A DNA stretch of 64,000 nt from Tardiphaga sp. P9-11 (GTDB lineage: Bacteria > Pseudomonadota > Alphaproteobacteria > Rhizobiales > Xanthobacteraceae): NCBI RefSeq assembly GCF_008329525.1, contig NZ_NPKQ01000002.1, positions 1,054,001 to 1,118,000 of the forward strand. Direction: 5' to 3'. This document shows positions 1 to 9,179 of the stretch, one piece after another. Position numbers and translations under genes: made by a program. The notes beneath the pieces were generated by a model. It worked only from the letters and a program-made list of their open reading frames with translations, ran no database searches and was not told the DNA's origin. Each line of letters starts with the position of its first letter. Within the stretch, counting starts at the first letter, position 1.

Positions 1-4
1 AGTA

Positions 5-3000
5 GTGGCAGGGCGGCAGCGTATCGACCGCGTGAGACGCCAGTACAACCAATGGGTCGCCAACCAGACCCTTGAGGACTACGCCCTCCGCTTCACCGCG
101 AAGAGCGCCCGGCGCTGGTCCGCCGCGCGGGTCGCCAATACGGCGCTCGGCGCCATCTCGTTTCTGGCCCTCGAGGCCATCGGCGGCACCATCACCATCA
201 ATTACGGCATGACCAACGCCACAGCGGCGATCCTGGTGGTCAGTGTCATCATTTTTTGCTGCGGATTGCCGATCGCGTATCATGCCGCAAAATGCGGCAT
301 CGATATTGACCTCCTCACCCGCGGCGCCGGCTTCGGCTATATTGGCTCAACTGTTACATCGCTAATCTACGCGTCTTTCACCTTCATCTTTTTCGCCATC
401 GAGGCCGTCATTCTCGCTTCGGCGCTGGAGATGTGTTTCGATATTCCGCGTCCTATCGGCTACCTGATATCGGCGGTGGTCATCATCCCCCTGGTGACTC
501 ACGGCATCACGCTGATCAGCCGTTTCCAGCTCTGGACCCAGCCGATCTGGCTGGTACTAAATCTGCTGCCCTTCGCGGCCATCGCCTATTCCAGCCGCGA
601 CTCCTTCGTGGCATGGACCAAATTTCCGGGCGACCACGGCAGCGCCGCTGGCCATCTCGATCTCCTGCTGTTTGGCACGGCCGCGTCCGTCGTGTTCTCG
701 CTGGTCGCGCAGATCGGCGAACAGGTCGACTTCCTGCGCTTTCTGCCTCGCGACCGCCGCAGCTCCAAGGTGAGCTGGTGGGTGGCGCTACTCTGCGCAG
801 GCCCGGGCTGGATCATCGTCGGCGCCATCAAGCTGCTGGCCGGCTCATTCCTCGCCTATTTTGCACTGACCCACGGCATCTCCGCCGAACACGCCGCCGA
901 GCCTGCGCATATGTATCTCGAAGCGTTTCGCTATGTGCTGTCGCAGCCAGATTTGGCGCTCGCACTGACCGGCACCTTCGTGATCCTGTCGCAGCTCAAG
1001 ATCAACGTGACCAATGCCTATGCCGGCTCGATCGCCTGGTCGAACTTCTTCTCGCGCCTCACCCACAGCCATCCCGGCCGCGTCGTCTGGCTGGTGTTTA
1101 ACGTTCTGGTCGCGCTGCTGCTGATGGAGATCGGCGTCTACAAGGCGCTGGAGCAGACACTGGCGCTCTACTCCAACGTTGCGATTGCATGGGTCGGCGC
1201 GCTGGTCGCCGATCTGGTCATCAACAAGCCGCTCGGACTGCGCCCGCAGCAGATGGAGTTCAAGCGCGCGCATCTCTACGACATCAACCCGGTCGGCGTC
1301 GGCGCCATGCTGGCCGCCACCGTGATGTCGGTCAGCGCGTTTTATGGATTGTTCGGCCCCACGGCCAAGGCACTGTCGCCCTTCGTCGCTCTGGTTACTG
1401 CCCTCGTGATTGCCCCGATCATCGCCTTTGCGACAGGCGGGAAATACTACATTGCCCGCAAGCCGAAGCGCGCCTGGCAAAATATGGCGGCGATCCAATG
1501 CTGTATCTGCGAGCACTCGTTCGAGCCCGAGGACATGGCCCACTGCCCGGCCTATGCCGGCCCGATCTGCTCGCTGTGCTGCTCGCTCGACGCCCGCTGC
1601 CACGATCTCTGCAAGCCGCATGCGCGGATCGACGCGCAGATGTCGGCGACGTTCGGAAAATTGCTGCCGGAGCCGATCCTGGCCCGGCTCAACTCGCAGC
1701 TCGGCCATTATCTTGGCGTGTTCATGATCGCTGCCGGCCTCGTCGGCCTGACGCTGGGACTGATCTATCTGCAGACCTCCGCCGCCTCGCCGGGAGACAG
1801 CGCGCAGGTCTCGGAAGTGCTGTGGAAAGTGTTCTTCGCGCTGGCGATCATCATCGGCGTGGTGGCATGGCTATTCGTGCTGGCCAAGCAAAGCCGTCGC
1901 GCCGCTGAAGCCGAGACCAAGCGGCAGACCACGCTGCTGATGCAGGAAATCGACGCGCACAAGCGCACCGATGCCGAGCTGCAGCGCGCCAAGGAGGTCG
2001 CAGAATCCGCCAATCTCGCCAAGAGCCGCTACGTTGTCGGTCTGAGCCATGAACTGCGCTCGCCGCTCAACGCCATATCAGGCTATGCGCAGCTCCTGGA
2101 GCAGGACGAGAGCCTGCAAACGCGCCCGCGCGATCAGGTCCGCGTGGTGAAACGCAGCGCCGATCATCTCTCCGGCCTGATCGACGGCATTCTGGATATT
2201 TCCAAGATCGAGGCGGGGCGCCTTTATCTCTCGCGCGACGAAGTGCGCCTCACCGACTTCCTCGATCAGCTCGTCGGCATGTTCCGGCTACAGGCCGCAG
2301 CCAAGGGCATCGACTTCGTGTTCCGGCGGCCGAACATTCTGCCGACCGTGGTCTATGCCGACGAGAAGCGGCTGCGGCAGATCCTGATCAACCTGCTCTC
2401 CAATGCCATCAAGTTCACCCAACAAGGCAGCGTGCAGTTCGTGATCCATTATCGCAGCCCAGTCGCCGAATTCGAGATTATCGATACCGGACCCGGCATT
2501 CGTCCCGATGATCTGGAACGCATCTTCGCGCCCTTCGAACGCGGCGCGCTTGGCGCCGCGCAGCCCCACACGGGCACCGGTCTGGGCCTCACGATTTCCA
2601 AACTGCTTGCGGGCGTGATGGGCGGCGACATCCGCGTTAGCAGCGAGGTCGGCAACGGCAGCACCTTCCGCGTCAAGATGCTGCTATCGGAGGTCACCAA
2701 CCCCACGCGCATCGCCCCCGTGGATGCGCCGATCTACGGCTATCACGGCGCGCGCAAGACCATTCTGATCACCGACGACGATCCGACGCAGCGCGATCTC
2801 CTGCGCCAGGTGCTCACGCCACTCGGCTTCATCCTGCTCAGCGCGCCGGATGGCCAGGCTTGCCTCAGCCTCGCCCAGCATTGCCACCCCGATCTGTTCC
2901 TGCTGGATATTTCCATGGCGGGCATGGATGGCTGGACCGTCGCGGAAAAGCTGCGCTCCTCGGGCCACCATCACGCACGCATCCTGATGGTCTCGGCCAG

Positions 3001-3379
3001 CGCGCTCGAAGCCCACGGCACGCCGCTCGCCCAGCCATTCCATGATGGCTATCTGATGAAGCCGATCGAACTGCCGCGGCTGCTCGAACAGATCGGACAA
3101 CTCCTGAAGATCGAATGGCAATACGAACGCGACGAAGTGGCGCCGCTGCCGCAATGGACGCCCCATAGCGGCACCCGCCCGCCGGTGCATCATGTGGAGG
3201 AGCTCATCAGCCTCGGGCAGATGGGGCACATCCGCGCCATTCAGCTCAAGCTCGACGAGATCGGCAACGATCACCCCGAACATGCCGACTTTGTCGCGCA
3301 GATGCGTTCGCTGATCGATCGCTTCGACCTCGATCAATACATGGCCACCTTGAAGACGCTGTACACCTATGACCACTGA
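5..3379 (+). CDS. NCS1 permease-like / hybrid histidine kinase / receiver fusion sensor
   Basis: Predicted membrane sensor that fuses a nucleobase-permease-like domain to a kinase. Residues ~20-490 resemble NCS1 purine-cytosine permeases: EDYALRF at 24-30, RGAGFGY at 106-112, and many hydrophobic helices. A Cys/His-rich stretch starts at QCCICEH (residues 498-504) and runs to ~545. Two more membrane segments lie near 567-592 and 605-629. The kinase core has H-box SHELRSPLN with His682, an N box near 794, DTGPGI near 827 and GTGLGLTI near 857. A receiver follows with phosphoacceptor Asp968. The tail (~1050-1124) may be an Hpt-like or connector region; I see no clear motif there. The GTG start gives a sensible N-terminus, but the frame is open to the window edge, so the true start could lie upstream. 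The next gene overlaps by 11 bases, so the two are probably co-translated. The ligand is unknown; a purine, pyrimidine or related compound is inferred from the permease domain. Confidence 0.85.
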   Translation: MAGRQRIDRVRRQYNQWVANQTLEDYALRFTAKSARRWSAARVANTALGAISFLALEAIGGTITINYGMTNATAAILVVSVIIFCCGLPIAYHAAKCGIDIDLLTRGAGFGYIGSTVTSLIYASFTFIFFAIEAVILASALEMCFDIPRPIGYLISAVVIIPLVTHGITLISRFQLWTQPIWLVLNLLPFAAIAYSSRDSFVAWTKFPGDHGSAAGHLDLLLFGTAASVVFSLVAQIGEQVDFLRFLPRDRRSSKVSWWVALLCAGPGWIIVGAIKLLAGSFLAYFALTHGISAEHAAEPAHMYLEAFRYVLSQPDLALALTGTFVILSQLKINVTNAYAGSIAWSNFFSRLTHSHPGRVVWLVFNVLVALLLMEIGVYKALEQTLALYSNVAIAWVGALVADLVINKPLGLRPQQMEFKRAHLYDINPVGVGAMLAATVMSVSAFYGLFGPTAKALSPFVALVTALVIAPIIAFATGGKYYIARKPKRAWQNMAAIQCCICEHSFEPEDMAHCPAYAGPICSLCCSLDARCHDLCKPHARIDAQMSATFGKLLPEPILARLNSQLGHYLGVFMIAAGLVGLTLGLIYLQTSAASPGDSAQVSEVLWKVFFALAIIIGVVAWLFVLAKQSRRAAEAETKRQTTLLMQEIDAHKRTDAELQRAKEVAESANLAKSRYVVGLSHELRSPLNAISGYAQLLEQDESLQTRPRDQVRVVKRSADHLSGLIDGILDISKIEAGRLYLSRDEVRLTDFLDQLVGMFRLQAAAKGIDFVFRRPNILPTVVYADEKRLRQILINLLSNAIKFTQQGSVQFVIHYRSPVAEFEIIDTGPGIRPDDLERIFAPFERGALGAAQPHTGTGLGLTISKLLAGVMGGDIRVSSEVGNGSTFRVKMLLSEVTNPTRIAPVDAPIYGYHGARKTILITDDDPTQRDLLRQVLTPLGFILLSAPDGQACLSLAQHCHPDLFLLDISMAGMDGWTVAEKLRSSGHHHARILMVSASALEAHGTPLAQPFHDGYLMKPIELPRLLEQIGQLLKIEWQYERDEVAPLPQWTPHSGTRPPVHHVEELISLGQMGHIRAIQLKLDEIGNDHPEHADFVAQMRSLIDRFDLDQYMATLKTLYTYDH

Positions 3380-4292
3380 TAACAAAAAACGCGACGTCGC
3401 GCTGGTGGTCGATGACTCGCCGGAAACATTGCGGCTCTTGACCGATGCGTTGGACGGCGCCGGCATGACCGTGATGGTGGCGATGGACGGTGCCGCCGCC
3501 ATGCGCATTGTCGAGCAAATCACACCGGATATTATCCTGCTGGATGCTGTCATGCCGGGGATCGACGGCTTCGAGACTTGCCGCCGGCTGAAGCGCGATG
3601 CGGGTCTGGGCGACGTGCCCGTGATCTTCATGACCGGCCTCTCCGAGACCGAACATATTGTGCGTGGCCTGGAGGCCGGCGGCGTCGATTACGTCACCAA
3701 GCCCATCATCATCGAGGAAATGCTGGCGCGTATCCGCGTGCATCTCGCCAATGCACGGCTGACGCAGAGTGCGCGCACCGCGCTCGATGTCTCCGGGCGC
3801 TTCCTCCTCGCGGTGAGCAGCAAGGGCAATATCCTGTGGGCAACGCCGCAGGCGCAGAAGCTCCTGAACGATCACCTCATTTCCGCCCCCGACGACGAAT
3901 TGCTGCTGCCACCCGTGATGCTGCAATGGCTGGAGCAGATGCAGCGGCCCGGCGCAAAGCCCGCACCGTCATCAGGCTTTCCCAACAACGAGCTGCTGCG
4001 TCTGCAATATATGGGTAAAGTCGGCTCCGGCGAATTCTTGCTGCGGCTCGCCAAGGAGAACGCGCCGACCGCCCCTGCCGAATTCAGCAAGGAGCTCGGC
4101 CTCACCGGCCGCGAGGGCGAAGTGCTGTCCTGGCTGAGTAAAGGCAAGAGCAACCGCGACATCGCGCAGATCCTCGGCCTCTCACCACGCACGGTCGACA
4201 AGCATCTGGAGCAGATCTACGCCAAGCTCGGTGTTGAGAACCGCACAGCGGCGGCGGCCATCGCGGTGAATGCGAGCCACAGGCGGCAATAG
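3369..4292 (+). CDS. LuxR/NarL-family response regulator
   Basis: Two-component response regulator of 307 residues. The N-terminal receiver has acidic Asp15/Asp16, phosphoacceptor Asp59 (IILLDAVMPG), Thr89 and Lys111. The middle (~125-235) has no motif I recognise. The C-terminal LuxR-type helix-turn-helix lies around 240-300 (LTGREGEVLSWLSKGKSNRD, then SPRTVDKHLEQIYAKLGV). The start overlaps the end of the preceding kinase gene, so that kinase is the obvious phosphodonor. Its targets are not evident from the sequence. The next gene begins 195 bases downstream behind its own promoter, so direct control of that region is possible but unproven. Confidence 0.9.
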   Translation: MTTDNKKRDVALVVDDSPETLRLLTDALDGAGMTVMVAMDGAAAMRIVEQITPDIILLDAVMPGIDGFETCRRLKRDAGLGDVPVIFMTGLSETEHIVRGLEAGGVDYVTKPIIIEEMLARIRVHLANARLTQSARTALDVSGRFLLAVSSKGNILWATPQAQKLLNDHLISAPDDELLLPPVMLQWLEQMQRPGAKPAPSSGFPNNELLRLQYMGKVGSGEFLLRLAKENAPTAPAEFSKELGLTGREGEVLSWLSKGKSNRDIAQILGLSPRTVDKHLEQIYAKLGVENRTAAAAIAVNASHRRQ

Positions 4293-4387
4293 CCGCGGCA
4301 TCGCATTCGGATAGTTCAGCTCCCTCTCTTGTTCCTTTGATAGTGCACCGCACGCGCGGGCGGGCCGCGCATGCAAACCCGCAGCTG

Positions 4388-4430
4388 TTGTCGAATTCGC
4401 TATTGACAAACTTTTTCGTCAATATCTAAT
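4388..4430 (+). promoter_or_regulatory. sigma70-like promoter with overlapping inverted repeats
   Basis: TTGACA at 4403-4408 and TCTAAT at 4425-4430 are separated by 16 bases, a good match to a housekeeping promoter. The -35 and spacer carry an inverted repeat TTGAC (4403-4407) / GTCAA (4418-4422). A second half-site pair TTGTC (4388-4392) / GACAA (4405-4409) overlaps it. This looks like an operator for a repressor acting on the 4488 gene. The IclR product of 8222-9007 is one candidate, but GntR-type regulators also bind such half-sites. Confidence 0.55.
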
Positions 4431-4487
4431 TTAGCAAAAACAAGAGATGAATGGCCCGACACGAGGCCGCATTGGGGAGAGAAACAC

Positions 4488-5693
4488 ATGACACGCCGGT
4501 TCCTGGTGTGCGCTGCCGCGCTCACGCTTTGGACATCCACCGCCTCCGCTCAGGTCTCCGACGACGTCGTTCGCATCGGCGTTCTCACCGATCTTTCAAG
4601 CTGGGGGCGCGACAATAGCGGCCCCGGCTCCGTCGAAGCCGCGAAGATGGCGCTCGAGGAATTCGGCCCGACGGTGCTCGGCAAGCCGATCGAGATCATC
4701 AGTGCCGATCACCAGATGAAGTCGGATGTGGGCATCCAGATCGCGCGCAACTGGTTCGACGCTGGCAAGGTCGATGCCGTCGTCGATATCCCGAACTCAG
4801 CCATCGCCATCGCGGTTCATAATCTGGCGAAGGATCGCAACAAGATCGCGCTGCTGTCCGGCCCAGGCGCAAGCACGCTGACGGATGAGCTATGCAGCCC
4901 CAACACGGTCCACTTCACCTACGACACCTACGCGCTTGCAAAGGTCACAGCCTCTGCTGTGGTCGCCGGCGGCGGCAAGTCATGGTTCTTCATCACCGCC
5001 GACTATGCCTTCGGCAACCAGCTTGAACAGGACGCAACGCGCTTCATCAAGGCGAGCGGTGGCACCGTGCTGGGCAGCGTTCGTCACCCAACCAACACTG
5101 CCGACTTCTCTTCTTTCGCGTTGCAGGCGCAGAACTCGAAGGCTGAAGTCGTCGCTTTCGCCAATGCCGGCCAGGACACCGACAATTCGATCAAGCAGTC
5201 CGGCGAATTCGGTCTCGTCAAGGGCGGCCAGAAGCTGGTCGGCCTGCTGATGTTCGACACCGACGTGCATGCCATCGGACTCGACGCAGCCCAAGGCACT
5301 TACCTCACCACTGCGTCCTACTGGAACATGGACGACAAGACGCGCGCCTGGTCGAAGAAATTCTTCGACCGCACCAAGGTGATGCCGACCATGATCCAGA
5401 CCGGCGTCTATGGCTCGGTCCTGCATTATCTCAAGGCCATCAAGGCCGCCGGCACCGACGATCCGGCCAAGGTGATGGCCAAGATGCGCGAACTGCCCAT
5501 CGAGGACACCTTCGTGCATGGAGGCAAACTGCGTGAGGACGGCCGCGTCATCCGCGACATGTATCTGGCTCGCGTCAAGAAGCCGTCGGAATCCAAGGAG
5601 CCTTGGGATTATCTCGACATCATCAAGACCGTGAAGGGCGACGACGCCTTCCGACCCGTCTCTGAATCGAAATGCGCATTGCTGAAGAAGTAA
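4488..5693 (+). CDS. Liv-type (branched-chain amino acid family) ABC substrate-binding protein
   Basis: Periplasmic type-1 binding protein of 401 residues, the size of LivK/HAAT-family receptors. The N-terminus MTRRFLVCAAALTLWTSTASA is a Sec signal peptide, with cleavage likely after ASA. The mature protein opens with VRIGVLTDLSS, typical of the family. Members in soil Proteobacteria often bind aromatic or short organic acids rather than amino acids, so the ligand cannot be named. No LivHMGF permease or ATPase genes accompany it, so it must use a transporter encoded elsewhere or act as a sensor. An FAD dehydrogenase gene starts 6 bases after its stop, suggesting one operon for uptake and oxidation of the same compound. 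Confidence 0.85.
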   Translation: MTRRFLVCAAALTLWTSTASAQVSDDVVRIGVLTDLSSWGRDNSGPGSVEAAKMALEEFGPTVLGKPIEIISADHQMKSDVGIQIARNWFDAGKVDAVVDIPNSAIAIAVHNLAKDRNKIALLSGPGASTLTDELCSPNTVHFTYDTYALAKVTASAVVAGGGKSWFFITADYAFGNQLEQDATRFIKASGGTVLGSVRHPTNTADFSSFALQAQNSKAEVVAFANAGQDTDNSIKQSGEFGLVKGGQKLVGLLMFDTDVHAIGLDAAQGTYLTTASYWNMDDKTRAWSKKFFDRTKVMPTMIQTGVYGSVLHYLKAIKAAGTDDPAKVMAKMRELPIEDTFVHGGKLREDGRVIRDMYLARVKKPSESKEPWDYLDIIKTVKGDDAFRPVSESKCALLKK

Positions 5694-5699
5694 GGTCTC

Positions 5700-7427
5700 A
5701 TGGCTGTTGATCCCAAGGCGAATATCGAGCTCTATGAATGCGACGTGCTGGTCGCCGGCTCCGGCTGCTCCGGCATGTCGGCGGCGATCACCGCTAGACA
5801 TAGCGGGCTCGATGTTCTGATCGTCGAAAAGGAGCCGCGGTTTGGTGGCACGACCGCGCGCTCCGGCGGCTGGCTGTGGATCCCCGGCACGTCGCTGGCA
5901 CGCGCCTGGGGCATCAATGAGAGCCCGGACGAGGCACGCACCTATCTGCGCCATGAAGCCGGCAACAGTTACGATGCCGCACGCGTCGATGCGTTTCTCG
6001 CCGCAGGGCCCGAAGCAATCGACTTCTTCACCTCCAAGACAGCGGTGCGCTTCGACATGCCGCTGACCTTTCCCGACTACGATGCGGAAGCGCCCGGCGG
6101 CAAGCAGGGCGGCCGTTCGATGGTGGCACGGCCGTTCGACGGACGCGAACTCGGCGACCACATCAAGAATATTGGTGCGCCGCTACCCGAGTTGACGGTG
6201 TTCGGCATCATGCTCGGCTCCGGCAAGGACATCATCCATTTCATGCGCGCAACGAAGTCGCTCACCTCGGCGATCTACGTCGCCAAGCGGCTGTCGAAGC
6301 ATTTCATGAACGTGCTGCGCTACGGCCGCGGCATGACGCTGACCAACGGCAACGCCCTCGCCGGCCGGCTCGCCAAATCCGCCTTCGATCTCAAGATTCC
6401 ACTGTGGCTGTCGTCACCGGTGCGCGAACTGATTATGGAAAACGGCACGGTTCGCGGCGCCATCGTTGAGCGCAACGGCAAGCGCGTCCGCATCTACGCA
6501 AGACGCGGCGTGGTGCTCGCATGCGGCGGCTTCCCGCATGACATCGAACGGCGCAAGGCGATGTTTCCGCATGCGCCCACGGGGCGAGAGCACACTTCGC
6601 CGGGCCCGACCGGCAATACCGGCGATGGTCTTCGCCTCGCGGAGTCCGTGGGCTGCCGTGTCGAAGATTCATTGCCGAATGCCGCTGCCTGGGTGCCGGT
6701 CTCGGTCACCCATCGCAAGGACGGCAGCAAAGGCGTGATGCCGCACTTCATCGATCGCGCCAAACCCGGTGTGATCGCCGTGATGCGCGACGGCGCCCGC
6801 TTTGCCAACGAAGGCAATTCCTACCATGCTTTCGTCCAGCAGATGATGAAAGCGGCAAAACCGGGCGAGGAAATAGCGGCTTGGCTTGTTTGCGACCACC
6901 GGGCACTCAGGCAATACGGGCTCGGCGCCGTGCCGCCCTTCCCGATGCCGATCGGCCAGTATCTGAGCTCGGGCTATCTCATCAAGGGCAACACGCTCGA
7001 AGAGCTCGCCAGCCAGGCTGGTATCGACGCCGGCGGCTTCGTCACAACCATCGCGCAATTCAACAACACCGCAGCCGAAGGCCGCGATCCGGCCTATGGC
7101 AAAGGATCGCGCGCCTATAACCGCTACCAGGGCGACGCCAACCACGGACCCAATCCCTGCGTCGCACCGATCGAACAGGGGCCGTTCTATGCCATCAAGA
7201 TGGTGATCGGCGATCTCGGCACCTATGCCGGCATCAGGACCGATGCACAGGCGCGCGCGCTCGACGCCGGCGGTCAGGTGATCAACGGCCTTTATGCAGC
7301 GGGTAACGACATGGCGAGCATCATGGGCGGCAATTATCCCGGCGCCGGCATCACACTCGGTCCCGCGCTGACCTTCGGTTATATTGCCGGCCGCCATCTC
7401 GCCGGCACGCCGGTAAAGGCAGCATGA
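5700..7427 (+). CDS. FAD-dependent dehydrogenase (fumarate reductase / 3-ketosteroid dehydrogenase type)
   Basis: Flavoprotein of 575 residues. The dinucleotide-binding motif GSGCSG covers residues 20-25, followed by EKEPRFGGTTARSGGWLW, typical of the FRD/KstD superfamily. The C-terminal FAD motif region (GGNYPGAGITLGPALTFGY) is intact. Such enzymes add or remove hydrogens next to a carbonyl on steroids, cyclic ketones or enoates. The sequence does not fix the substrate. The stop overlaps the ATG of the next SDR gene by 4 bases, so the two oxidoreductases are translationally coupled and probably catalyse successive steps. Confidence 0.85.
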   Translation: MAVDPKANIELYECDVLVAGSGCSGMSAAITARHSGLDVLIVEKEPRFGGTTARSGGWLWIPGTSLARAWGINESPDEARTYLRHEAGNSYDAARVDAFLAAGPEAIDFFTSKTAVRFDMPLTFPDYDAEAPGGKQGGRSMVARPFDGRELGDHIKNIGAPLPELTVFGIMLGSGKDIIHFMRATKSLTSAIYVAKRLSKHFMNVLRYGRGMTLTNGNALAGRLAKSAFDLKIPLWLSSPVRELIMENGTVRGAIVERNGKRVRIYARRGVVLACGGFPHDIERRKAMFPHAPTGREHTSPGPTGNTGDGLRLAESVGCRVEDSLPNAAAWVPVSVTHRKDGSKGVMPHFIDRAKPGVIAVMRDGARFANEGNSYHAFVQQMMKAAKPGEEIAAWLVCDHRALRQYGLGAVPPFPMPIGQYLSSGYLIKGNTLEELASQAGIDAGGFVTTIAQFNNTAAEGRDPAYGKGSRAYNRYQGDANHGPNPCVAPIEQGPFYAIKMVIGDLGTYAGIRTDAQARALDAGGQVINGLYAAGNDMASIMGGNYPGAGITLGPALTFGYIAGRHLAGTPVKAA

Positions 7428-8194
7428 TGGCCAGCTTCGCACCCAATCTGCTGAAGGGTCAATTGGCGCTTGTCACGGGTGCTGCCGCTGGCAACGGCCG
7501 CGCCATTGCAATGGGTCTGGCGGCGCATGGCGCCGATATTATCGTGACCGATATCGACCACGATGGCGCCGCACGCACGGCCGGCGATATTGCAGCCACC
7601 GGGCGGCAGTCATGGCATCATCATCTCGACGTTACGGATGTCGATGCCTGCCGACAGCTCGCACAGACTGTCAAAGCAAGTGCCGGCGACATTTCGATCC
7701 TGATCAACAATGCCGGCATCATCATTCGCGAAGGCATCGAATCCGAGCGCGCGGTTGAGAACTGGCGGCGCGTACTCGACGTCAACCTCAACGGCGTGTT
7801 TAACGTCACCCATGCCTTCCTGCCGGCCTTGCGCGCCCGGCGGGGCAGCGTGATCAATCTCGGCTCCATTGCCTCTTTCGTCGGAGTCGCCGATACCCTC
7901 GGCTATTCGCCCTCCAAGGGCGGCGTGAAACTGCTGACACAGGCGCTGGCGCGCGAAGTTGCCAAAGACGGCGTGCGCGTCAACGCCATTGCGCCGGGTG
8001 TGATCGAGACGGCCATGACCGAAGCGACGCGCAACGATCCCGCGCGGCTGGCCGGCTTCCTCGGCCGCACGCCGCTGGGCCGAGTCGGGCAGCCCGATGA
8101 GCTGATCGGCCCTGTGGTCTTCCTCGCTTCTCCCATGGCGACCTATGTCACAGGTGCGACCTTGCCAGTGGATGGAGGCTTCCTGGCCGTGTAG
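7424..8194 (+). CDS. short-chain dehydrogenase/reductase
   Basis: Classical SDR of 256 residues. The cofactor motif is TGAAAGNG (18-25), followed by NNAG (95-98) and a catalytic Ser148, Tyr161 and Lys165 in YSPSK. An acidic residue (VTDID, about residue 43) after the second strand suggests NAD preference. The C-terminal PVDGGF ending is family-typical. It sits in an ATGA overlap with the upstream flavoprotein and is followed after 27 bases by an IclR regulator. It resembles FabG-like catabolic alcohol or ketone dehydrogenases; the substrate is unknown. Confidence 0.9.
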   Translation: MMASFAPNLLKGQLALVTGAAAGNGRAIAMGLAAHGADIIVTDIDHDGAARTAGDIAATGRQSWHHHLDVTDVDACRQLAQTVKASAGDISILINNAGIIIREGIESERAVENWRRVLDVNLNGVFNVTHAFLPALRARRGSVINLGSIASFVGVADTLGYSPSKGGVKLLTQALAREVAKDGVRVNAIAPGVIETAMTEATRNDPARLAGFLGRTPLGRVGQPDELIGPVVFLASPMATYVTGATLPVDGGFLAV

Positions 8195-8221
8195 TGTCCG
8201 CGGCACTGGTTTGGGGCAAGC

Positions 8222-9007
8222 ATGGCTAAAGAGAGTCGCGGCATTCAGTCGATCGAGGTCGGGGGTGAATTGCTGCAAGCGCTGGTGCGCAATGGTGAAC
8301 CGATGATGCTGCGGGATCTGGCGCGCGAGGCCGGCATGTCGCCAGCCAAGGCGCATCCCTATCTCGCCAGTTTCTCCCGCATCGGCCTGATCGAGCAGGA
8401 TCCATCCACCGGCCGCTATGAATTCGGTGCGCTCGCCCTCGAACTCGGCATCGTGACGCTGCGTCGCCTGTCGGCCGTCCGCGTGGCAACACCGGCCATT
8501 ATGGCACTTGCCGGCACCATCGACCACGCCGTCTCGCTGGCGATCTGGGGGACCCATGGACCGACCGTGGTGCGCATGGAGGAGCCCAGCCACCCTGTGC
8601 ACATCGCCATGCGCGTGGGCTCAACCGTATCTCTGCTCGAAACAGCAACGGGACGGATCTTCGCGGCATTCATGCCATCAGCAACGATCAATTCCGCGCT
8701 CACCGAAGATCTCGACCGGCTCTCGATCGGCTATGACCCGAACCGCAAGATAAAAGGCCCGGCCATCGACAAGATCCTCGCCGACATCCGCACGCGCGGG
8801 CTGGCCCGCGCCGTCGGCGAGCCCTTGCGCGGCGTCAACGCATTCTCGGCGCCGGTGTTCGATCATAGCGGCGCGGTAGTCCTGGCCGTGACCGCCATGG
8901 GCGCGGTGGGCACCTTCGACGTCAACTGGAACAGCCCGATCGCCAGCGCCCTGCTCGATTGCACCAATGCGATCTCGCGTCGACTCGGCCGCGACGTCAA
9001 GGACTGA
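8222..9007 (+). CDS. IclR-family transcriptional regulator
   Basis: Regulator of 261 residues with an N-terminal winged helix (~10-65, including MMLRDLAREAGMSPAKAHPYL) and a C-terminal IclR effector domain (~80-255). IclR proteins usually control adjacent catabolic and uptake genes in response to small aromatic or organic acid ligands. It lies between the dehydrogenase pair and a MalEFG-like transporter, so it probably controls both. It shares orientation with its neighbours and may be autoregulated as part of the operon. Confidence 0.9.
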   Translation: MAKESRGIQSIEVGGELLQALVRNGEPMMLRDLAREAGMSPAKAHPYLASFSRIGLIEQDPSTGRYEFGALALELGIVTLRRLSAVRVATPAIMALAGTIDHAVSLAIWGTHGPTVVRMEEPSHPVHIAMRVGSTVSLLETATGRIFAAFMPSATINSALTEDLDRLSIGYDPNRKIKGPAIDKILADIRTRGLARAVGEPLRGVNAFSAPVFDHSGAVVLAVTAMGAVGTFDVNWNSPIASALLDCTNAISRRLGRDVKD

Positions 9008-9047
9008 GCAGCGCAGCAATCTGCGCAAGATGCGTGCAGTGTGCAAA

Positions 9048-9060
9048 GTTGTCTGACAAC
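9048..9060. promoter_or_regulatory. perfect 13-bp palindrome, candidate operator
   Basis: GTTGTCTGACAAC is a perfect palindrome around a central T, in the 172-base gap before the sugar-type binding protein gene. Its half-sites (TTGTC/GACAA) recur in the 4388-4409 promoter region. It is probably bound by one regulator that acts at both places. The form resembles GntR/FadR-type operators, though the only local regulator is IclR-type. Confidence 0.45.
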
Positions 9061-9179
9061 CCGACGCGTGGCCTTGTCGCCCCAGTCCATCGTGTTACGA
9101 TCCCTCAGGCGCATCTCCGGTCCACGGGGAGCGACCATAAAATCACCGCCGGTCAAGGCGGCTCGAGGGAGGATGACAC

